NCBI RefSeq assembly: GCF_040869045.1
Contig: NC_090320.1
Coordinates: 150,744,941 to 150,808,940 of the forward strand
DNA: 64,000 nt
From: Eurosta solidaginis
Taxonomy: Eukaryota > Arthropoda > Insecta > Diptera > Tephritidae
Direction: 5' to 3'
The position numbers were made by a program, and so were the translations under genes. The notes under the pieces are model-generated. The model saw nothing but the letters and a program-made list of their open reading frames with translations, was not told the DNA's origin and did no database searches. Numbering within the stretch: position 1 is the stretch's first letter; each line of letters opens with the position of its first letter. Below, one piece after another: positions 22,621 through 33,944 of this stretch.

Positions 22621-24103
22621 GGGGGACTCATGTAACCGTATAAATGCCTTATAAAGTGTGTAAACGTATAAATTTATCTAGTACGTAAACGAGCTGTCAA
22701 ATTTTGTATGAAAAATCATTTACACAATTTGTATAAATTTACGCGCATATTTCATTGCGTAAACGCGGTAAACTCAAAGGAATGCAACCTTGCAGACATT
22801 ACAGCAGGCATTTTCATCAGAAATCTCCAATATCAGCAAGGAGAGGCGTTTTGGTTTTGATTTTTCACTTGATCTTGGCATTTTTTAATTTGTACAACAA
22901 TCAAAAAAATTTTGTTTGGCAATAATACATCTGATAAACAATCAAGTTTATCAAGAGTATTACTAGGTGCGTTCATATAACAGCGTGTGTAAATGGAAAT
23001 AATTTTACACCTTATAAGTTAATATGGTGGCCACCGTGGTGTGATGGTAACGTGCTCCGCCTGCCACACGGTATGCCCTGGGTTCGCACCCCGGGCAAAG
23101 CATCATCAAAATTTTAGAAATAAGTTTTTTCAATTAGAAGAAAATTTTTCTAAGCGGGGTCGCCCCTCGGCAGTGTTTGGCAAGCGCTCCGCTTCTATTT
23201 CTGCCATGAAAAGCTCTCAGTGAAAAGTCATCTGCTTTGCAGATGCCGTTCGGAGTCGGCATAAAACATGTAGGTCCCGTCCGGCCAATTTGTAGTGAAA
23301 ATCAAGAAGAGCACGACGCAAATTGGAAGAGAAGCTCGGCCTTAGATCTCTTCGGAGGTTATCGCGCCTTACATTTATTTATTTCATTTATTGTCAAAAC
23401 GGTGAACATTTTGTCATATAATTGAAATTATTTATAAAAAAAAAACATTTTTGAATAAAATTTTTTTTCTTGTACGTTTATTTAATGAAAATAATAAAAA
23501 AACTAAAAAAAAACAAGCAAAAATGCAAAATAAAATTTTGGGAATCGTCTGCAGTAACTGTTCGTATTTTCCAACAAAACGGTGCCGCAGAAAACGGTGA
23601 GTATGCCGGCCGCTCTTTGGCGGTCGTAACATAGCGGCACCGCTTTTGGAGGAAACAAAGCCTTAAGTATGTATAGTAAAACTCCAATTAGTAAGGTGTG
23701 AAATTATATCCATTACGCAAGCTACTATATGAACGCACCTAGTAATATTCTTGATAAAATTAATTGTTTATCAGCTGTATTATTAGCAAAAAAATTTTTT
23801 GATTGTTATACAAATTAAAAAATGCCAAGATTAAGTGAAAAATGAAAACTAAAACATCTTAACTAAGATATTCTTGTAAATGACTTGCTGACGTTGGAGA
23901 TTTCTGATGAAAATGCCTGCTGTAATGTCTGCAAAGTTGCATTCCTTTGAGTTTACCGCGTTTACACAATGAAATGTGCGCGTAAATTTATACAAATTGT
24001 GTAAATGATTTTTCATACGAAATTTGACAGCTCGTTTACGAACTAGATAAATTTATATGTTTACACACTTTATAAGGCATTTATAAGGTTACATGAGTCT
24101 CCC
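22621..24103. mobile_element. Foldback / long-TIR transposon without coding capacity
   Basis: Ends are GGGGGACTCATG and CATGAGTCTCCC. The arms, 22621 to about 23010 and about 23695-24103, are inverted copies of roughly 390 bases with small indels. A TA on each side (22619-22620 and 24104-24105) is a possible target duplication, as for Tc1/mariner-like elements. The centre holds SINE copy 2 and an AT-rich 300 bases. No transposase is seen, so it is non-autonomous. The superfamily is not certain. Confidence 0.7.
23026..23394 (+). mobile_element. tRNA-derived SINE, copy 2
   Basis: The tRNA-like head has a B box GGTTCGCACCC and an A-box-like TGGTGTGATGGTAACGTG. The body parallels copy 1, and the end is TTACATTTATTTATTTCATTTA. 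It lies in the centre of the foldback element, so it arrived after that element or was part of its spacer. Confidence 0.85.
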
Positions 24104-24562
24104 TATTATGTATGTTGTATGTTGCAAAGGGTTGGTTGACCGATGCATTTTTATATTTTGTGCATATCTGTTAGGGTGCGCATATTAGGGTGATCCTATA
24201 TTTAAAATTTATGTGGCGGAAATGTAAATATTTTGCTTGCGTGCAAAAGTGCGCAAGTCTAATTTGTACTTCAATTTGGTAATCATTAATTCAATATAAA
24301 ACAGAATATATATATTTTAGAGTATAATTCAATAATATATATGTACATTTTAGGGACTTCATGAAAATGTACAAACAATAGATTAAAAGTTATAAATTTA
24401 TTATTTAGGCATATTACAAAATGCATGTTAAGAAAATATATGTATATGTTGTGAGGGTACAAAGCCCTCGGCTTTGGGCTCCTCACAATATGTAAATTTT
24501 GTAATTATAACAATTTTAACAATTTTTGATAAAAGCTATACAAAAGTTTTAGTTTTCTGTAG

Positions 24563-27500
24563 CTAGTTTTCATCCTACTTTAACATTTATTGTATCGGTC
24601 GCTGATGATCGTTTAGTTAAGTTATGGGAAGTGGCTACATGCCGTGGACATTATAATAATATATCCTGCGTGCTGTTCCATCCTAGACAAGATTTGATAT
24701 TGTCGAATGGTGAAGATCGTAGTATACGTGTTTTGGATATGACTAAGTAACAATATTTATATACATTCCGTCGTGATGGTGAACGTGTTTTGGATACTCA
24801 CCGCATATCCTACTTTGAATTTATTTGTTGCTGGACACGATGGTGGTAAGTGCGTAATGTAATTAAAAAGATATTAATGTAAATAACCAAACTTTCATTC
24901 ATCCTAATTATATAAGCATAAAAGTCCTAGCAAGGGGAAACATAGTCCAGAGACTAATAAAGAAAGAGAACGGGGAATGGTCACGTAATAGTGAGGAATC
25001 CCTTGAGGTGCTTTTCGACACACATTTCCCATCGGGAGACGGGTTAGAAGAACCAGTAGACATCACTCACGCTTCGACCACGGAGCGAGTAATTCCGAGC
25101 TTGGTGACCGATACAAAGATCGAATGGGCAGTGAAGACGTTTTCTAAGTTTAAATCGCCGGGCCCAGATGGTATATTCTCGGCTATGCTACAAGTTTCAA
25201 GTAGGGCAATCGTGGAATGACTTAAAATAATATTCGATGGACATATAAGACTGAATCATGTACCGCACTCTTGGAGAACTGCTCGTGTAGCTTTCCTACC
25301 AAAGGCGGTGAAGATCGGTTACGTGTATCCCAAGGACTATAGACCCATTAGTTCAACATCATTTCTGCTCAAAACCTTTGAGAAGCTGATAGATGTGTAC
25401 ATAAAGTCCACAACACAATACGCGTACACCAAAGGCAAGTCGGTAGACACCGCATTGCATTGGGTGGTAATAAGCATAGAGAAAGCCCTGGAATATAAGG
25501 AATATGCTCTAGGAGTATTCTTAGACTTTACCGGGGCTTTCAATAATGATTCTAAATAGGCAAATATGGATGGTCTTAATTTAATTAAAGTACATCCAGC
25601 TTTAACAAGATGGATTGGCTGCATATTAAATTGCACTAAGATTACATCACAATGGGGATTGTACGAGGCCACGAAATCAGGGGCCATGGGCACTCCGCAG
25701 GGAGGGATGCTATCACCTCTGCTGTGAACGCTGGTCATCAACCAACTTCTCAGGCGATTCGATGAGGGACCCGTAAAACTTACGACTTACGCTGGTGACG
25801 TTGCAATTTTCATAAGTGGAAAGTGCCTTCCAACGATTAGTTCTTTGATGGATGGGGCGCTTCGGGATATTCATGCCTGGGCATCTAATGTCGGGTTGAA
25901 AATCAACGCGGAAAATACGGATATGGTCTTGTTTACGAAGAGGTACAAGGTCCCAAATTGGACCAGGCCTAAGTTAGGAGGGGTGACCTTACAGGAGAAA
26001 CCTTGCACAAAATATCTAGGAATCATCCTAGACAGTAAGCTGTCATGGAAGCTCAACGTGGAGGAGAGGGTGAAGAAGGCCTCAACGGCACTTAATAAAG
26101 AATGCTGGGGTGTACGTGGGGCTTATCGCCCTCTCTTTCTCATTTGGTTTGTACAGCGATTGTAAGCCTTAATTCTATACTACGGATTCCTTGTTTTGTT
26201 GAAAGCCACACAATAAACAACATACCTCAAAAAAATAAGGGGGTATGCAGATTATCAATGCTTAGCATTACGGGAGCACTGAAACAACCCCGACGGCTGC
26301 ACTGTATGCCATTCTGCACATTCCACCTGTAGACCTGGTAGCAAAGAACATAGCATTAACAACTGCAACCAGGTTCGGTGCCTCGGGGCAGCTTGAGCGC
26401 CGACCATACGGCCATAGTAGTATAGCGTCATCAGTCACAAGACGAACAGACTACTTGATTTCCTATTTGCGCTTCGAAGGAGATCTTAAGGTCACAATAG
26501 AGGTGGACGGTTGGCGCAAGGCGCAAATGGCGGACTGTGCTGATCCGGAAATAAACAGATCCTACAGGCTGACAGATTACTGTAGCGTTTTCCAAGCGGA
26601 AATATTAGCCGTAGCCATAGCAGTAGAAACCCTGGAAGAGAATAGCTTAAGATGCCACCGTGTTAACTTTTATATTGACATTAAAGCAGCAATTAAGTTA
26701 ATAATCTCGCATAGCACAACATCTAAATGCGCGTTAGAGTGTAAGAAGTTTCAGGAAAGAATCGGGACAGGGAGAAGCATACATCTATATTGGGTCCCAG
26801 GGCATATGGGAATACATGGGATTGAAAAATCGGATGAACTAGCTAAAAAGGGTGCATCCCTTGAAGCTCGCTTCGTAGACGTCCCAATTAGACTGGGCGA
26901 GATTAAGCGATGGCGAGAGGTACACATGATCGAACAAGCGGGAAAGGCGTGGGTTCAAGCGCGGGACTGTAAAGTGTCGAAGATTATGTGTAGGTCTTAC
27001 AACCTTAGACTAGCAAAGTTGTTTCTATCATTAAAAAGAGAGGACTGTAGACTCATGACGGGTATTTTGACTGGACACTGCCTTGTGGCGTCACATGCCT
27101 TTAAATTAGGCTTGGTCAGTGATAGCAGATGTAGGAAGTGCGAGTTGGAGGAGGAAACGATCGCGCACGTTCTGTGCTCGTGCTCTGCGCTTGCCAGACT
27201 AAAACTTCAGCTATTAGGAGTGATACAGCTGTCAGATCTAGAAGCAGTAAGTGGCCTAAGTCCTAGGAAGCTTTTAGTAAGAGGACGGAGTTATTTTATA
27301 ATATAGGCCTTGGTTTTTGATATGGTTTTCCAGTTTGTGGTTAAAACAAACTACTGGTAATACTACGGACTCAATCAGTCTATGTGAGGTCCTCATGGAC
27401 CGGCCAGTTCAACCTAACCTAACCTTCGCTATAGGCATGGTCGTATTCAAACTGGAACGTGAACGACCAGCTTATGCGGTGCATTGTAATTTGTTGTATT

Positions 27501-28499
27501 ATTTAAGGATCGCTTCCTACGCAAACTTGTTTTCGCCAGAACAAAATATACTGTTGTAATGCAATTACGTGGCGGTGGAAAATTTCCGGTACACAGCTTG
27601 CCGTATAATCCAGCCCTAAACGCTGTGCTCATTTGCGCACGTTCTAACAATTTGGAGAATAGCACTTATGATCTATATCAAATACCCAAAATTACGGAAT
27701 CTCAAAATGAAACGAATCTTCTTTGCGTATAACCACCATTTGGTTTGCGCGTAATTGAGTCGCTGTATTCGATCGTAATCAAAAAAGAGGTGACAAAGAA
27801 AATTCCTACATTCTGCGAAGAATTTTTTTATGCTGGCACTGGTATGCTACTTAAAAACGATCCGAGTATATTATTCTTTATGAAGTCCAACGGTTAGTGT
27901 CAATTGGCTGTATAAAAAAGGCAAAATGTCGTATGGACTGCTGATATGTCATTGGTCGCTTTACTCTGTAATCATTCTGTGACCACATGCGATCTTCGCC
28001 TTCTGTACTTGTGCGCCATACAAGAGAATTGCCACGTCAAATCGGGCGCATGGGATTAATCGGGCGCCTCCATTAACACAACTAGCAATCATATTAAATA
28101 TGCTATCACCAATGATCATGGTATTATTCGTACACTTGATTTACCCATATACTTGAAACGTGTTAAAAGCAATAATGTTTTTTGTTTGGATCGTCAAAGC
28201 CGTACGCGTGTACTACATATTGATTCAACTGAATATAAATTCAAAGTGGCTTTGATAAACCGCAAATATGCAATGCAAATTTAGTGGGCCAAAGCATTAT
28301 CGCATATCTGCAACAAAAAGGATATCCAGAAGTTGCACTATATTTTGTCAAGGATGAGAAGATTTGTTTTGATTTGGCACTGGAGTGTGGTAACATAGAA
28401 ATTGCATTTGAAGCTGCAAAAGCACTTGACGATAAGGATTGCTGGGATCATCTTGGGCAAGCTGTCTTATTACATGTAAATATGAGATTGTTTAAGTAG
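24563..28499 (+). pseudogene. alphaCOP: Coatomer alpha subunit pseudogene, intron retained
   Basis: Coatomer alpha is a COPI coat protein with N-terminal WD40 repeats that retrieves cargo from Golgi to ER. Exon 1 of this fragment (24563-24845) reads [37 protein letters not shown] and ends in a Gly-rich GHDGG. It follows an acceptor-like TTTTCTGTAG. A donor GTAAGT at 24846 and an acceptor ATAG at 27434 bracket an intron filled by a LINE. The next exon resumes MVVFKLERERPAYAVH in the right phase. Later motifs include [24 protein letters not shown] and [20 protein letters not shown]. Several residues are missing after KLW. Stops and single-base shifts follow (for example near 24750, 27510, 27730 and 27898). 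It ends near 28499, and the C-terminal half is absent. Confidence 0.85.
24900..27425 (+). mobile_element. LINE with RT and RNase H (LOA/I/R1-like), 5' truncated
   Basis: The readable part starts at about 24930. RT motifs are FKSPGPDGIF, YRPISSTSFLLKTFEKLI, FLDFTGAFNN, GTPQGGMLSPLL and TYAGDVAIF. The catalytic YADD is therefore changed to YAGD. It continues with KYLGIILDSKLSWK. The RNase H domain (26455-27306) has FYIDIKAAIKLI and VPGHMGIHG...DELAKKG. A C-terminal zinc motif CRKCELEEETIAHVLC follows. An RNase H domain after RT limits it to the I/LOA/R1/Tad side of LINEs. The 3' end is CAACCTAACCTAACC. Several stops and frameshifts are present. It lies in the intron of the coatomer pseudogene, in the same orientation. 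Confidence 0.8.
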
Positions 28500-29049
28500 A
28501 ATTTCTGGGTGTGCTGGCCGTTACTTATTGTCCAAGTTACAACTCTCTGATAGCCACAATAGGGACCTGGATACTTTCGGTCGCTAGTCAGGTCGAGGTG
28601 CTGTGAGGGCGCTTCGTATGGCAGCCGTTTCTATGAACCTGAGCGACTCTGGGCTGTCATTTGAGTGTAAACCCATTTAATTTGTTGTGTCTCTCCCACA
28701 AATTGTCATTCTCGGGGCAGCTTCTTGCAGCTGGACTGCTCCATACCCTGATGCTCCGGGAATGTATTGAACCCCATACTCTTATCAAAGCGTCAAGTGT
28801 AAAAGATGGTTGCACCGGCGTTCGTCCTCCCGGGAATTTCTACAAAACTTTTGTGGCCTTCAGCTGTTCGCGTCCAAGAACGTCCCGATAAAAATTCGAA
28901 CGAAGTAGCGGTTACACAACCCACCAACGCCATAGGTTTTACAAAGTCCAGGTAGATACTTGAATTCATATGGTACTTTGTTTACTTTATTATTTTGTAT
29001 GCATATATACACTAGTTTATTTAACTATCATTATTTTTCTACTTATTAA
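28500..29049. other. Region without recognised gene
   Basis: Mixed composition to 28960, then AT-rich. An open stretch at 28661-28891 has no family likeness I can name. It could be a fragment of a further mobile element. Confidence 0.4.
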
Positions 29050-29198
29050 ATAGACTGTCATGCGATTTTGGCTGAGATTTTGGAAAATCAAAAAACTTGA
29101 ATTGCTAACCAGCAAAAAATTCGCGAACGCCTACAAAATGTCGAGAAAGCTTGCGATTAGGCAACGCTAATGGCACAGAACCAATCCATCCGCGAATG
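29050..29198 (+). pseudogene. Unidentified protein-coding fragment, left part
   Basis: The frame encodes a charged, helical-looking stretch with QQKIRERLQNVEKACD and ATLMAQNQSIREC, broken by two stops. It is cut at 29199-29201 (TAA) by the Harbinger-type element. It resumes in frame at 45584. I cannot name the family; a coiled-coil host protein is likely. Confidence 0.5.
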
Positions 29199-29526
29199 TA
29201 AAGGCTGGTTTTCATTATGTCAAAATTACTGACATCAAATACTGACTTAACTGTCACCATGGCGTTTTGGTGTCAAATGTGTTTTCATTACATATAAAAA
29301 ACTGGCATGAAGTCGATATAGCAGTGTGTGTTAAAGACTGTCATCAAATTCTGGTGTCAGTCGATTGACATCCAGTTTTCACCACTGATGTCAAACGTTA
29401 AGTAAATATTTTCGACAGCCCATCAGCTGTTGCATTCTTTTGAACAAAAGACAAAAATAAAAGTAGAAGTGCGAGAGTGAATTAAATTTTGTAAAAGTCG
29501 ATCAAACAATTAATTTTAACAAAAAA

Positions 29527-30954
29527 ATGCTGAAAAATAAACAAATGGCGATACTGCTGCGACTCTTTGTTTTGTGACAAGCCTAAGGGCATGGAGAAGA
29601 AAGCGGCACCAGCTAAGGAAGCGGAAGCAGTGGTGGGTTAGGCCAGGGCTTCGGGATAGAGGAACATGTTAGTTCTACGCTACACTAAGCTGTTCGTGCT
29701 AGATCCAAAATGGTGTAAAAATTGTTTGAGGATGACTCTGGAGGACTTTGACTTTCTTGTGGAGCGCATAAACCCATACGTTTACAAATCTAATACGAAG
29801 TTCCGGGATGCCATCTCGGTAGGGGAGAAGTTGGCAGTAACTTTACGTTACTTGGCAACAGGAGATAGCTTTTCCAGCCTGATGACTGTTTTCCTGTTGG
29901 GAAAAACTACCATCTGTCATGCAATACGTGAGACATGTCGTGCTATTTATGAAGCTTTGAAAGACGATTTTTTAGAAGTGAGTATTCATGTGATTTCTTT
30001 AATCAGTCAGAAATATACACATATATTAATGGTGGTTATATTTCGTCAAGGTTCCCAGCAGTCATGAAGAATGGACAGAAATTGCTCAACGTTTTGAACA
30101 GCGGTGGAATTTCCCTAATTGCTGTGGGGCACTTGATGGGAAGCATGTAGCTATTCAGGCACCTGCAAACTGTGGCTCTGAGTACTTCAATTATAAAAAA
30201 TTCGACAGCATTGTTCTCATGGCTCTAGTGGACGCCGACTACAAATTTTTGTTTGTAGAAGTTGGAGCATATGGCCGTGAATCTGATGGTGGTGTATTTG
30301 GAAGGTAATTCTGCTACAAAATCTTGAAATTTAGTGTAAATAATCATTAACTCTTATTCCAAAATACACATATGTCCACTTTCTACTGCACTTGCTGAAA
30401 ATACAATTAATTTTCCACCACCGAAGCCACTTCCACATGAAGGAAATGAAATGCCTTTTGTCATTGTTGCTGACGACGCTTTTCCTTTGAAAACGTACAT
30501 AATGAAACCTTTTTGTTATCGTGAACAAGTTATGTCGCACAAAATTTTCAACTATAGGCTATCTCGAGCCAGAAATGTAGTTGAAAATGTGTTCGGAATA
30601 TGTGCATCGCGGTACCGAATTCTGAGAAGGCCAATGGACGTGAAACCAGTATACGCGAAAGCTATTGTTCTGGCCATTTGCGTCCTACACAATTTTCTTT
30701 TAAGCCGCAAATCAGTATATATGAGAACATCTGACGTAGATAGTGAGACAAATGGTGTTGCTGTTCAAGGTAATTGGCGAATGGAGCTTGGAGAAAGCGG
30801 AATGCTCCCATCAATTCGGCCAAGCAGTACTTTAGGTAGGCCAGCAAGCAATGCAGTAAATGTGCGTGAACAATTTATGGAGTACTTCATGACACCTCAT
30901 GGTGAAGTTGCCTGGCAATACAACAGAACAATACTACATGACTCATTTTGGTAG
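29527..30954 (+). pseudogene. Harbinger-type DDE transposase
   Basis: Three coding parts can be read. The N-terminal part up to 29977 contains RAWRRKRHQLRKRKQWWVRP, a frameshift near 29660 and MTLEDFDFLVERINPYV. An intron with donor GTGAGT follows. The second part is 30051-30304, with [14 protein letters not shown] (first Asp) and ALVDADYKF (second Asp). The third part runs from about 30374 to 30954, with VADDAFPLKTYIMKPF and RARNVVENVFG (Glu). Known PIF/Harbinger nucleases share this order (DDE_Tnp_4 type). The acceptor before the third part reads CACATATGTCC rather than an AG border. The protein would cut and join DNA in the nucleus with its MADF/Myb partner. Confidence 0.8.
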
Positions 30955-31231
30955 TTTAGAAGCAGGTGTGCAATAGACCGGGTTGTTCCTTAAAATATTC
31001 TTTTTGTTCGTCAAATTAAAGTGCTTTGAAATTCATGGCAATGTTATTTTTGAATTATTTGACAAAGTTTTTAAACAAAGAAGTTCCAATATTTTTTATG
31101 TTTGGTGAATATTTTTATACCTCTGTTTGATGAAAGAAAAATAATATTTTAAGGGCCTACAACTCGGTACCTGACACAACTATGTGAAAACGACTTCCGA
31201 ACTCAAAAGGACATTAGAAGAAATTGGGGTA
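30955..31231. other. Transposon 3' flank, AT-rich, no gene
   Basis: Downstream of the transposase stop. AT-rich, and nothing else recognised. Confidence 0.5.
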
Positions 31232-31745
31232 ATAGTCTAGTTGAGGGTTCGACTGCTAATACGCTACCAAAAATAGCGAGAGAGGTGTCAAAAGACGCGT
31301 ATTAATCTCGGGAACAATAATCCGAAGGCGGAAAAGAAATATTTTATCTCTGTCCGGAGATATTTCCAGTTGAAGTTGGCGATTTTCATGAGGTTGTTGT
31401 TGTTGTACCCACCAAAAAAAAGTGTGCATCACCGTGGCGGTAGCCACGGTTATACCACACACCCGGACTTGGCATAGCGTAGCCCAGGGTTATTTTTTAT
31501 AAGCGCGGCCGAAGGCCGCCAACGCAGAAAGGTGTTCTGCGCAAAAATACTATGGATCCGACCCCCGGTTTCGGAGGTACCCGAGGGTCTTTTTCGGTTT
31601 TTTGTTTATATCTTTTGAACGAGTTAATATTTTTATTTTTCGCCTTCGGATTATTAATACTGATATCAAGACACGTCGATTGACACCTCTCTCGATATTT
31701 TTGGTTGCGTATTAGCAGTCGACCCCTCAACTAGACTATTACCGA
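31232..31745. repeat. Inverted repeat with hairpin-rich centre
   Basis: 31232-31336 is an inverted copy of about 31640-31745 (shared core TCTAGTTGAGGG and CTGCTAATACGC). The centre has perfect short hairpins, such as CCGTGGCGGTAGCCACGG and GCGGCCGAAGGCCGC. The right part recurs at 33484-33732 and 40223-40471. It has no coding sequence, and its transposon class is unknown. Confidence 0.6.
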
Positions 31746-33323
31746 AATTGGCTCTCAAGGTAAACATTTTGCCATATCAATCGGATGTCAAATAAAAAAG
31801 TTACACTAAAAAACTATTTGTTTTTGTAAGGATAAAAAAAACAAATAAATTTTCCGAAACCCCCTCAACACGAGCTTCGAGTTTATTTATTGTGTTAACT
31901 AATTTTTTATGAAAATATGCTTCATTACCCAATACAGAAACTGTGATTTTTTTTTAATGTGGCGGTTCTGAGAGCAGAATTTTGGCAGGCATGTAGCTTC
32001 TTCCAGTGGGTAATTTTTAGGCTTGGCGATCGTATAGGGGACGCGTAGCATGCAATCGGCTGGCCAATTGCTTTGTATGTGGTAATGAGCGTTTCTTTGT
32101 CTTTTCCCCAAGTACTGCCAGCAAGGGATTTGAGGATTTTATTACGGCTCTGGATTTTCGGCACAATTGCGGCTGCATGCTCACCAAAATGTAGGACAGT
32201 CGGTAGCGTAGTGCCATCGACGTTGATGTTCGAAATGGTCGACATTTGGGATGTCCATGTTGTAAATAAGGTCGCGGAGGATTTAGTCGGTGAGAATGCC
32301 AGGTTTCGCGAGGCGAAAAAACTGGAGAGATCAGGGAGGTAGTCGTTTATTCTATTGCAAAGCTCATCGATCTGTGGGCCTGGGCCTGTGGCCATTATTG
32401 TGCAGTTATCGGCGTATAGAACATCACCCTGTGGCATCCCTTGTTTAATTCTTCTTGGTTTTGATGTTTGATTTCTAAATTGAACCGATGCCTGCCGACC
32501 ACACAGATAATTTGCGGCCCACCTTTTAAGACATGGAGGAAGGGTAGACCCTTCCAGGTCTTGCAGTAACGTGCCGTATCAAAAGCTTTTGATAGATCTA
32601 GCGCAACGAGTACTGTTCTATGGTGGGGGTTTTGATTTAAACCGCAATTTGTCTGGGTGTTGATGGCATTTAGCGCGGTGGTGGTGCTATGGAGTTTCAT
32701 GAAGCCATGCTGATGACAGGCTAGCTCCAAATTTGCTTTGAAGTAGGGGAGCAAAATGGCTTCAAGCGTCTTGGCTACTGGCGATAGGAGAGATATCAGG
32801 CGATATGACTCTCCTATGTTAGCTGGTTTCCCAGCCTTTAGTAGCTGCAACACCTTGGCAATTTTCCATTTTTCGGGAATGACAAAGGTGGAAAGAGACA
32901 GGTTGAAGGCATGTGCTAAATATTTGAAATCCTCTTTCCCCAGGCTTTTAAGCATCCTTAAGCATGGCTATGCCGTCTGGGCCCACTGCTTTGGATGGTT
33001 TAGCATGACCGATGGCGTCCTCAACCTCTCTGGCGGTGATGGTAATTGGAGACGCGCTGAATATATGTTTATGTGCACATCTGTTGGCACTCCGTCTATC
33101 TTTGCCGACCGTAGAATGCATTATATATTGTCGGCAGAAAGCGCTCGCGCATTTCTTCGCATCCGACAGCACTTTATCGCCAAAGGCGATGGTAATTTTG
33201 TCATTGTGCTTAGACGGATTCGATAGGGACTTTACGGTGGACCAAAGTTTACCCACACCGGTAGAGAGGTTACAACCTCTTAGGTGCTCCTCCCATTTCG
33301 CCCACTTGTGTTCATCCACAAGC
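31337..33323 (-). repeat. Composite repeat unit 1 (jockey LINE plus hairpin repeat)
   Basis: Begins AAATATTTTATCTCTG, as do units at 33324 and 40063. It is 1987 bases long and nearly identical to 33324-35310. It ends exactly where unit 2 starts, giving a head-to-tail pair. Confidence 0.8.
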
Positions 33324-33376
33324 AAATATTTTATCTCTGTCCGGAGATATTTCCAGTTGAAGTTGGCGATTTTCAT
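31958..33376 (-). pseudogene. Jockey-type LINE ORF2, copy 1, internally deleted
   Basis: Minus-strand frames give VDEHKWAKWEEHLRGC, AVGPDGIAMLK, then ESYRLISLLSPVAKTLEAIL, LVALDLSKAFDTA and MPQGDVLYADNCTIMATGPG. The catalytic box is YADN instead of YADD. About 25 codons normally found between PQGG and YADD are absent. Frameshifts occur near 32580 and 32950. Coding stops near 31958 at non-LINE sequence. It needs a helper to move, if it moved at all. Confidence 0.75.
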
Positions 33377-33944
33377 GAGGTTGTTGTTGTTGTACCCACC
33401 AAAAAAAAGTGTGCATCACCGTGGCGGTAGCCACGGTTATACCACACACCCGGACTTGGCATAGCGTAGCCCAGGGTTATTTTTTATAAGCGCGGCCGAA
33501 GGCCGCCAACGCAGAAAGGTGTTCTGCGCAAAAATACTATGGATCCGACCCCCGGTTTCGGAGGTACCCGAGGGTCTTTTTCGGTTTTTCGTTTATATCT
33601 TTTGAACGAGTTAATATTTTTATTTTTCGCCTTCGGATTATTAATACTGATATCAAGACACGTCGATTGACACCTCTCTCGATATTTTTGGTTGCGTATT
33701 AGCAGTCGACCCCTCAACTAGACTATTACCGAAATTGGCTCTCAAGGTAAACATTTTGCCATATCAATCGGATGTCAAATAAAAAAGTTACACTAAAAAA
33801 CTATTTGTTTTTGTAAGGATAAAAAAAACAAATAAATTTTCCGAAACCCTCTCAACACGAGCTTCGAGTTTATTTATTGTGTTAACTAATTTTTTATGAA
33901 AATATGCTTCATTACCCAATACAGAAACTGTGATTTTTTTTTAA

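Larger units (their letters stand above)
22188..24487 (-). repeat. Family Y 5' LTR, split by a foldback element
   Basis: The LTR starts at 24487 (TGTGAGGAGCCC) and runs to about 24104. It resumes at 22620 and ends at 22188 (GGTCACA). Without the inserted 1.48 kb it is about 815 bases, close to the W LTR. The outer half matches 4196-4576. Confidence 0.75.

Noticed and set aside
23030..23105. tRNA gene
   Set aside because: A and B boxes are present, but the sequence does not fold as a full cloverleaf and continues into the SINE body.
28661..28891. 76-codon frame as a gene
   Set aside because: Short, no start context, no family likeness; possibly a fragment of another mobile element.
32756..33226. 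Plus-strand 156-codon frames repeated three times
   Set aside because: They are opposite-strand shadows of the jockey-type LINE ORF2.
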